Source: Candidatus Dormiibacterota bacterium
GTDB taxonomy: Bacteria > Chloroflexota > Dormibacteria > Dormibacterales > Dormibacteraceae
Assembly (NCBI GenBank): GCA_003151665.1
Contig: PLYD01000235.1
Span: 11,304-23,101 of the forward strand
Reading direction: 5' to 3'
Length of the DNA: 11,798 nt
The notes below the pieces were generated by a model. It saw only the letters and a list, made by a program, of their open reading frames with translations. It was not told the origin of the DNA and searched no databases. Below, piece by piece: positions 7,323 to 11,798 of this stretch. The translations under genes and the position numbers were made by a program. How positions within the stretch are numbered: the first letter of the stretch is position 1; each line of letters starts with the position of its first letter.

Positions 7323-8099
7323 GTGAGGGATGGAAATACGCGAACGCGGGAGACTCGGCTGCCACCGCTGCCGCCCGGGCTCGAGGTGTACCGGCCGGCT
7401 GAAGTGCTCGGTTCGGCCGTGCTCGTGGTCGAGGACGAGCCTGCGATGCGGCAGCAGCTTCGGATCGATCTGCACGACCTCGGCTACCGACCAGCGGTAT
7501 CGTCGTCTGCGCCCGAAGCGATGGAGCTGCTCTCGCGGGAGCGCGTCGCTGCCGTGCTGCTCGACCTCGTGCTCGACGAGGGCGAGGATGCCGGCTTCGA
7601 CCTGCTCACCTGGATCCGCAACCATCACCCCGGCCTTCCTGTGATCGTGCTGTCGGCGGCCCAGGTCAACTCCGCGGCGATTCGCAAGGCCTATGAGCTG
7701 GGGGCGAGCTCCTATTTCGTCAAGGGCAATGTGCCCATGGCCCACATCTATTCGGACCTTGCGGCGCGGCTCGTCGAGCGCGGCACCGGGCGGCCCGGCA
7801 CCTATCGCTTCGGACGCCTGGAGTTCGATCCGACCCGCCGCATGGTCAAGCTCGGCCAGTCGGAGGTGCGGTTGACTCCTCAGCAAACGGCGCTCGTGCT
7901 GTACCTGGCTCAGGGCTCTAAGCCGGCAACCGCCCGCGACCTGATCGAAGCCGGTCTGTTCAGGAGCGACGCCGCGCACTCCACAGTTCACTCAGCGCTG
8001 CTGACATTGCGGCGGCGCCTAGACGAGGTCGAGCGCGGGCTCGGCCCGACCTTCGTGCGCGCCTCGGCTCGTGGATACAACCTGGTGGCGGTGCCATGA
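7323..8099 (+). CDS. OmpR/PhoB-type response regulator transcription factor
   Basis: A 258-residue DNA-binding response regulator. The receiver domain (31-152) has Asp38 in LVVEDEP, phospho-acceptor Asp81 in VLLDLVLDEG, Ser111 in VLSAAQ and Lys134 in YFVKGN. The winged-helix effector (about 163-256) starts FGRLEFDP, has the SEVRLTPQQTALVLYL strand-helix, a recognition helix STVHSALLTLRRRL (220-233) and the wing FVRASARGYNL. The receiver is preceded by about 30 Pro/Arg-rich residues. GTG 7323 is chosen because AGGGG lies 7 bases upstream; TTG 7299 in the same frame has no such site. No kinase is adjacent on its own strand, so it is either driven by the multi-GAF kinase nearby or by a distant one. 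The stop overlaps the next start as ATGA, so the amidohydrolase is translationally coupled to it. Confidence 0.93.
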   Translation: MRDGNTRTRETRLPPLPPGLEVYRPAEVLGSAVLVVEDEPAMRQQLRIDLHDLGYRPAVSSSAPEAMELLSRERVAAVLLDLVLDEGEDAGFDLLTWIRNHHPGLPVIVLSAAQVNSAAIRKAYELGASSYFVKGNVPMAHIYSDLAARLVERGTGRPGTYRFGRLEFDPTRRMVKLGQSEVRLTPQQTALVLYLAQGSKPATARDLIEAGLFRSDAAHSTVHSALLTLRRRLDEVERGLGPTFVRASARGYNLVAVP

Positions 8100-9280
8100 C
8101 CGGCGATCCCCCGACATCCCCCATCCCCTCGGAATCCGTCATCGAAGAAGTGATCGAGCTGCGCCGCCATTTCCACCGTCACCCCGAGGTGAGCTTCAGC
8201 GAGCACGAAACCAGCACCAAGATCGGCGAGCGTCTTCGCGAGCTGGGTCTGGAGCTGAAGCCATGCCCAACAGAGACCGGCGTGGTTGCGGTGCTGGACA
8301 CGGGCCGGCCCGGAAAGACAGTGATGCTGCGCGCGGACATCGACGCGCTCCCGATTCATGAGGAGTCGGGCGTCAACTTCGAGTCGAAGGTGGACGGCCG
8401 CATGCATGCGTGCGGGCACGACGCGCACATGGGCATCATGGTCGGAGTCGCGCGAACGCTGGTCGACCGAATCTGGGACGTGAGCGGCCGCTACCTGTTT
8501 GTGTTCCAGCCGGCAGAGGAGATAGTGAGCGGCGCGAAAGCGATGATCGCGCGCGGCCTGCTCGACGATCATCACCCCGACTCCGTCATCGGTCTGCACG
8601 TCACGAGCTTCACGCAGTCCGGGACCGTGATCACGCGACCGGGTCTCATGTGGGCCGGTTCGGACGCTTACGAGGTCACGTTTGCGGGGCCCGGTGGCCA
8701 CGGCGGGATGATGGGCCGGCGCGGCAACGTACTTTCGGCGCAGGCATTCCTGCTCGAGCGATTGCACACGATTGTGGAAGGGCTCGAGCAAGACGGCGTG
8801 CAGTGCCACACGACCGTCGGAAACATAATCAGCGACGGCGCCTGGAACATCGTGCCCAGGGGCGTGGCGATCAAAGGCAGCCTGCGCACCTTCAACGACT
8901 CTTTGCGCGAGCAGGCCCTCGGCCGCATGCGCGACCTGCTGCAAGAGATAGACACGGAGTTCGAGGTCAAATCGTCGCTCGAGCTCGTCCATGGCACGGT
9001 GCCGCTGATGAACGAGCCCAACGTGACGCGCACTGTGCTCGAGGTCGCGCGATCGATGATCGGAGACAAGGCAAGCATCCTCGGTCGGCCGCTGACGGTG
9101 AGCGACGATTTCGCCGAGTTCCTGACACGAATCCCCGGGTGCTACTTCATGCTCGGTGTGATGCCTGAAGGCTCGCCGCCGCCGGCTCACCACTCCCCAG
9201 GATTCAAGATCGACGAATCCGCGCTGGAGATCGGCGTCAAGGTTCTGGCCGGCGCCGCGTCGCGACTCGCCTCCGCCTGA
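8096..9280 (+). CDS. M20D-family amidohydrolase (aminoacylase/carboxypeptidase type)
   Basis: A 394-residue metal-dependent amidohydrolase of full family length, related to hippurate hydrolase, IAA-amino-acid hydrolase and N-acetyl-diaminopimelate deacetylase. It would cleave an amide bond in an N-acyl amino acid or a related small substrate in the cytoplasm; no signal peptide is seen. The N-terminus has the family signature ELRRHFHRHPEVSFSEHET (21-39). Metal and catalytic positions are Cys106 and His108 in MHACGHDAH, Glu141-Glu142 in FQPAEE, His168 in GLHV and His366 in HHSPGF. The dimerisation domain (about 185-300) carries GPGGHGGMMGRRGN where relatives usually have GGHAA-x-PH, so the second His of that motif is missing. 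ATG 8096 overlaps the regulator stop by 4 bp. Its place in an operon with a lytic transglycosylase hints at a cell-wall-derived substrate, but this is inference. Confidence 0.92.
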   Translation: MTGDPPTSPIPSESVIEEVIELRRHFHRHPEVSFSEHETSTKIGERLRELGLELKPCPTETGVVAVLDTGRPGKTVMLRADIDALPIHEESGVNFESKVDGRMHACGHDAHMGIMVGVARTLVDRIWDVSGRYLFVFQPAEEIVSGAKAMIARGLLDDHHPDSVIGLHVTSFTQSGTVITRPGLMWAGSDAYEVTFAGPGGHGGMMGRRGNVLSAQAFLLERLHTIVEGLEQDGVQCHTTVGNIISDGAWNIVPRGVAIKGSLRTFNDSLREQALGRMRDLLQEIDTEFEVKSSLELVHGTVPLMNEPNVTRTVLEVARSMIGDKASILGRPLTVSDDFAEFLTRIPGCYFMLGVMPEGSPPPAHHSPGFKIDESALEIGVKVLAGAASRLASA

Positions 9281-9289
9281 CTTTCGGAA

Positions 9290-9856
9290 ATGTTGTTGCT
9301 GGTCGCCCTGGTGCTCGGGCTGCTTGCCGGGATCGCAACCGGGGGAAAGTTAGGGAACCTCGCCAACGTCAGCATTCGCTGGCCATGGCTGGTCGTCGTT
9401 GCGCTGGTCGTGCGCGAGGCGGCGGTCTTGAGCCCACTCAGCGGGATCGATGGCGTGCAGTACGTCTATGTGGCGGCGCTGGCGGCGCTGGTTGGGTGGA
9501 CGGCCTGGCACGCCTCGCGACTTCGCGGCGCCTGGATCGTGGCGACCGGAGCGGCCATGAACCTCGTGGTCGTGATCGCCAACGGCGCCCGGATGCCCGT
9601 GGCCACGGCGCTGGCTGGGCCCCTGGTGCACCGAGGCCACATAGGCCAGTACGTGGCCATGGGGCCAGGCACCAATCTGGGCTGGCTTGCGGACTGGATC
9701 GGAGTGCCGGGCCCACTTGGTGGCGCCTACAGCCCGGGGGACGCGGTGATTGCGATCGGGATCGCCTCCGTGGTGTTTTTGGCTACGCGACAAGGCCCCG
9801 CGGCTGCAACTAAGCTGGATGAATCTTCAGGTCGTATAGGGAGTTACCCACCGTGA
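9290..9856 (+). CDS. DUF5317-like integral membrane protein
   Basis: A 188-residue membrane protein of unknown function. Hydrophobic segments lie at about 2-17, 32-44, 57-73, 81-97 and 150-166. The blocks NGARMPV (98-104), NLGWLADWIGVP (129-140) and AYSPGDAVIAIG (146-157) match the pattern I associate with DUF5317, a family of small multi-pass proteins; this is from memory and not checked. The C-terminal 20 residues are polar. The gene starts 9 bp after the amidohydrolase stop with only a GGAA directly before the ATG, so it may rely on coupling. Its stop overlaps the next small gene as GTGA. No catalytic motif is visible. Confidence 0.82.
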   Translation: MLLLVALVLGLLAGIATGGKLGNLANVSIRWPWLVVVALVVREAAVLSPLSGIDGVQYVYVAALAALVGWTAWHASRLRGAWIVATGAAMNLVVVIANGARMPVATALAGPLVHRGHIGQYVAMGPGTNLGWLADWIGVPGPLGGAYSPGDAVIAIGIASVVFLATRQGPAAATKLDESSGRIGSYPP

Positions 9857-9969
9857 TCATCTTCGGGATCCTCACGCTTTTCGCCGGCAGCTCAGCTTTC
9901 GCGTTCTCGTACGTCGGCGCGCCACTACGAGTGGTGAAATCGTCACCGGCGATTGCGGGGTCGGCCTGA
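9853..9969 (+). CDS. 38-residue putative membrane peptide
   Basis: A short gene with GTG start overlapping the DUF5317-like stop by 4 bp (GTGA). AGGGAG (9838-9843) lies 9 bases before the GTG, a good ribosome site, which is the main reason to believe it. The peptide opens with a hydrophobic stretch (VIIFGILTLFAGSSAFAFSY) followed by a short basic segment (LRVVKSS), consistent with one membrane helix. Function is unknown and I recognise no family. Its stop TGA (9967-9969) overlaps a possible CTG start of the transglycosylase. It may be a coupling leader for that gene, a membrane peptide in its own right, or both. Confidence 0.6.
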   Translation: MIIFGILTLFAGSSAFAFSYVGAPLRVVKSSPAIAGSA

Positions 9970-10808
9970 TCCGACTAACCGCGGCGTTGGCGGCGGCGCT
10001 TTTCCTGGCGCTTCCCGCCCAGTCCGCTCTCGCCAAGGATCCGGACTTGTTGCCCAGCCCTCATCACGAGGCGGCCCGCATCATGAGCGCGGAGCAGGCG
10101 ATGACTCAGGCGCAGGCTCAGCTCAAAGCGTTGAACGCGCAAACGCCTCCATCGTCGCCTGTGGACCAAATCCGCCTTGACCTCGCCGCCGCCGCCGCCG
10201 CCTATGCCTATCGCAATGCCGCGCGCGACGAGGAGCTGAGGGTGTACGAGCTCGCGGGCTACGCCAGCGTCGAGGCTTCCGTCCTGCCGCTCCTACCACA
10301 GTCGCTCGCGCAGTCGATGCGGGCGGCGATCGCCGCCCTCCATTCCCTGTACATCCTCTCTGGGATCGACCAGTACTACCTCGTCAACGTCCATTTCACC
10401 CACCCTTATTCGGATGCCAAGCCGGTGGACCAGCTGCGCTCGTTCTACCAGGAGGCTTATAGCCAGTTCGGAGTGGATCCGAACATCCTCGCGGCCATCA
10501 ATTTCATCGAGAGCAACTTCGGTCGCGTCAACGGCCCGTCGTCAGCGGGCGCCCTGGGACCCATGCAGTTCCTGCCAGGCACCTGGGCGGCGTTTGGGGC
10601 CGGCGGCGACGTGAATGACCCGCACGACGCAATCCTCGGCGCGGCGCGCTACCTGGTTCACAACGGCGCTCCGGCCGACATGCGAAACGCGATCTGGCAC
10701 TACAACAACTCGTTCGACTACGTCGACTCGGTCCAGTCGTTCGCCGCCGCCTACCGCTCCGACCCGGCGTGGCTGGACCGCATGTACTACTGGAACACCA
10801 CGGGCTAA
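9966..10808 (+). CDS. Secreted lytic transglycosylase (SLT/MltB-like)
   Basis: Cleaves peptidoglycan glycan strands outside the membrane. The C-terminal half has the lysozyme-like core: ILAAINFIESNFG with the likely catalytic Glu182, then GALGPMQFLPGTW, then DPHDAILGAARYLV and AIWHYNNSFDYVDSV. The middle (about 30-150) is mainly helical and unassigned. The start is unusual. CTG 9966 gives IRLTAALAAALFLALPAQ, a full signal peptide with a basic residue and an AXA-type cleavage site (SALA), overlaps the preceding stop as CTGA, and has GCGGGG 5 bases upstream. TTG 9987 is the first conventional start; it removes the basic n-region and has no ribosome site. With CTG the protein has 280 residues. 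The gene ends the operon. Closest in style to actinobacterial transglycosylases with a GPMQF motif. Confidence 0.9.
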   Translation: MIRLTAALAAALFLALPAQSALAKDPDLLPSPHHEAARIMSAEQAMTQAQAQLKALNAQTPPSSPVDQIRLDLAAAAAAYAYRNAARDEELRVYELAGYASVEASVLPLLPQSLAQSMRAAIAALHSLYILSGIDQYYLVNVHFTHPYSDAKPVDQLRSFYQEAYSQFGVDPNILAAINFIESNFGRVNGPSSAGALGPMQFLPGTWAAFGAGGDVNDPHDAILGAARYLVHNGAPADMRNAIWHYNNSFDYVDSVQSFAAAYRSDPAWLDRMYYWNTTG

Positions 10809-11031
10809 TACGTAAGGCACCAACCCTTAGTCGGGTCCGCGTGGCGAAGGACCGAAGGTCACCGTTGGCGGGATAGCTATTAATTTCGCTTTTGTTCGCT
10901 CTTTTATTGAGCTCATCTACGCCCGTCGCGCCTATGCCACCCAGCCCGCCAGCACCCTCGGGGCGTAGCGAGATCACCTCCTCCCAGTCCTTCACTCGCA
11001 TGACACCGCCGCTAACGTCGCTCAAACCCTC

Positions 11032-11050
11032 ACGCGCAGTGCGTCCGCGT
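11032..11050. promoter_or_regulatory. Candidate MerR-type operator
   Basis: ACGCG-N9-CGCGT is a 19-bp inverted repeat ending 4 bases before the -10 box of the MerR-like gene. MerR regulators bind inverted repeats placed in the long spacer between -35 and -10, so the position fits self-regulation. No clear -35 box is seen upstream, and GC-rich arms of five bases can occur by chance. Confidence 0.3.
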
Positions 11051-11054
11051 CTCT

Positions 11055-11060
11055 TAGAGT
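11055..11060 (+). promoter_or_regulatory. Leaderless-type -10 box of the MerR-like gene
   Basis: TAGAGT fits TANNNT and is followed by 8 bases (AAGTACTC) and then the ATG at 11069. This is the spacing of leaderless promoters in several high-GC phyla. No Shine-Dalgarno is present before this ATG, which agrees with a leaderless transcript. Confidence 0.5.
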
Positions 11061-11068
11061 AAGTACTC

Positions 11069-11767
11069 ATGGAGTATCGGATCGAACAGTTGGCGCGCAC
11101 TGCGGGCGTGGCCGTCGACACCATCCGGTTCTACCAGGGCAAAGGCCTGCTGGACGCCCCGCGCCGGGATGGGCGTGTCACCTGGTACGGAGATGGGCAC
11201 CTCGAGCGGCTGCGCCGTATCCGGGACCTCCAGCAGCGCGGTTTCACCCTGACCGTGATCCAGCGATTCCTGGCCGGCGAGCTCGAGCCCTCGGACGAAT
11301 CGCTGGTCGCGGCGGTGACGCGGCCCACCTCGCCCCAGACCCTCACCCTGACCGAGCTCGCGGACCGCAGCGGTGTCGCCGCTCCTCTGCTGAAGAGCCT
11401 GGAGAAGGCTGGACTCCTGGTCCCAATCGAGACCGACGACGAGCCTGTCTATCCGGCCGAGGACCTCGAGGCCATCGCGGCGGGCATGCAGCTGATTGCG
11501 GCGGGCGTCCCGCTCAGCGAGCTAATGGACCTTGCCAAGGATTATTCGGCAGCTGTGGACAGAACCGCACGCCAGGCGGTGGAGCTGTTCGACCATCACG
11601 TGCGCGAACGAATCCAGTCCGAGGGCGGCGAGCCCGACGCCGCTGAGCGCAACCTCCTCGAGCTGTTCAACCAGCTGCTCGATGCAAGCGGAACTCTGGT
11701 CCGCCACCATTTCCAGCGCACTGTGCTGCGCGCTGCACGAGAGCACATCGAGAAGACGTCGAGATGA
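11069..11767 (+). CDS. MerR-family regulator with two tandem winged-helix domains
   Basis: A 232-residue transcription factor. Residues 1-72 are a standard MerR DNA-binding domain: YRIEQLARTAGVAVDTIRFY, QGKGLL, then RLRRIRDLQQRGFTL. Residues 91-157 repeat the same order: LTLTELADRSGVAAPLLKSL, EKAGLL, PAEDLEAIAAGMQLIAAGVPLSEL. The repeat suggests a second MerR-like domain. The remaining 75 residues are predicted helical, with no Cys or His cluster typical of metal sensors (HH pairs at 176-177 and 213-214 are isolated). A ligand cannot be named. The ATG 11069 sits 8 bases after a -10 box. The stop TGA overlaps the next ATG (ATGA), so the next gene is probably its co-transcribed partner and may define its target. 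Confidence 0.9.
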   Translation: MEYRIEQLARTAGVAVDTIRFYQGKGLLDAPRRDGRVTWYGDGHLERLRRIRDLQQRGFTLTVIQRFLAGELEPSDESLVAAVTRPTSPQTLTLTELADRSGVAAPLLKSLEKAGLLVPIETDDEPVYPAEDLEAIAAGMQLIAAGVPLSELMDLAKDYSAAVDRTARQAVELFDHHVRERIQSEGGEPDAAERNLLELFNQLLDASGTLVRHHFQRTVLRAAREHIEKTSR

Positions 11768-11798
11768 TCGCGGCCACCGCGGTGCGGACATGGGAGCT
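11764..11798 (+). CDS. Start of a downstream gene, cut by window end
   Basis: ATG 11764 overlaps the MerR-like stop as ATGA and reads 11 codons (MIAATAVRTWE) to the window edge. The overlap is the only support. The product cannot be identified from so few residues. Confidence 0.5.
   Translation, partial: MIAATAVRTWE

Larger units (their letters stand above)
10809..11068. other. 260-bp intergenic gap with weak hairpins, no gene seen
   Basis: Between the transglycosylase stop and the MerR-type gene. GGTCC-N10-GGACC (10834-10853) is a 5-bp hairpin, followed by GACC-GAA-GGTC (10850-10860), so the two are mutually exclusive folds. TAAGG-N7-CCTTA (10813-10829) precedes them. None is followed by a T-run, although a T-rich stretch (10886-10915) comes 30 bases later. 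No known riboswitch consensus was recognised. On the minus strand an open frame crosses the gap, but without coding character. Confidence 0.5.

Noticed and set aside
7284..7991. 235-residue minus-strand frame opposite the OmpR-type regulator
   Set aside because: Mirror frame of a well-supported gene, no recognisable motif and no ribosome site.
7988..9193. 401-residue open frame on the minus strand opposite the amidohydrolase
   Set aside because: It is antisense to a gene with full catalytic motifs, has low-complexity His/Arg/Ala-rich content and shows no domain. Long antisense frames are expected in GC-rich DNA.
10809..10880. Riboswitch, such as the c-di-AMP element linked to cell-wall hydrolases
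   Set aside because: The hairpins do not match a consensus I know, and the element would be downstream of the transglycosylase rather than in its leader, where only a coupled junction exists.
10528..11124. 198-residue minus-strand frame covering the 3' gap
   Set aside because: Most of it is antisense to the transglycosylase and the MerR-like start. The part inside the gap (around MRVKDWEEVISLRPEG) looks a little protein-like but has no clear start signal and no family resemblance.

Overview
The window reads as a piece of a high-GC bacterial chromosome. Coding is dense, GTG and TTG starts are frequent, and several starts look leaderless (a TANNNT box a few bases before the start codon). The DUF5317-like membrane protein, the six-GAF sensor kinase and the actinobacterial-style lytic transglycosylase suggest a soil or deep-branching Terrabacteria lineage such as Candidatus Dormibacterota, Chloroflexota or a relative. 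That placement is inference. I see no insertion sequence, phage gene, CRISPR array, tRNA or rRNA.

Left block, minus strand, transcribed right to left (6593 to 1): a 1359-residue cytoplasmic histidine kinase with about six tandem GAF domains, a PAS domain and an intact HisKA/HATPase core; then a 234-residue protein that keeps a HisKA-like histidine but has a degenerate ATPase-like half; then a metallo-beta-lactamase-fold hydrolase with a C-terminal winged helix; then rlmN, cut by the window edge. The last three are separated by only 7-10 bases.

Centre (6595 to 7322): a single-domain response regulator starts about 23 bp from the kinase start, on the opposite strand. It converges on an unannotated-looking 39-residue hydrophobic peptide gene on the minus strand. 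An AT-rich island with small inverted repeats separates that peptide from the next operon.

Right block, plus strand (7323 to 10808): an OmpR/PhoB-type response regulator, an M20D amidohydrolase, a DUF5317-like membrane protein, a 38-residue membrane peptide and a secreted lytic transglycosylase. Three of the four junctions are NTGA overlaps (ATGA, GTGA, and CTGA if the last gene starts at CTG) and the fourth is a 9-bp gap, so this is very probably one transcript. After a 260-bp gap comes a protein with two MerR-like winged-helix domains, which overlaps a further gene cut by the window end.

The most interesting reading is that the centre encodes a complete local His-Asp-His-Asp phosphorelay: multi-GAF kinase, lone receiver, degenerate-kinase phosphotransferase (Spo0B/ChpT-like architecture), then the OmpR-type regulator at the head of an envelope and peptidoglycan operon. 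All the parts and their key residues are visible. The wiring between them is inferred.
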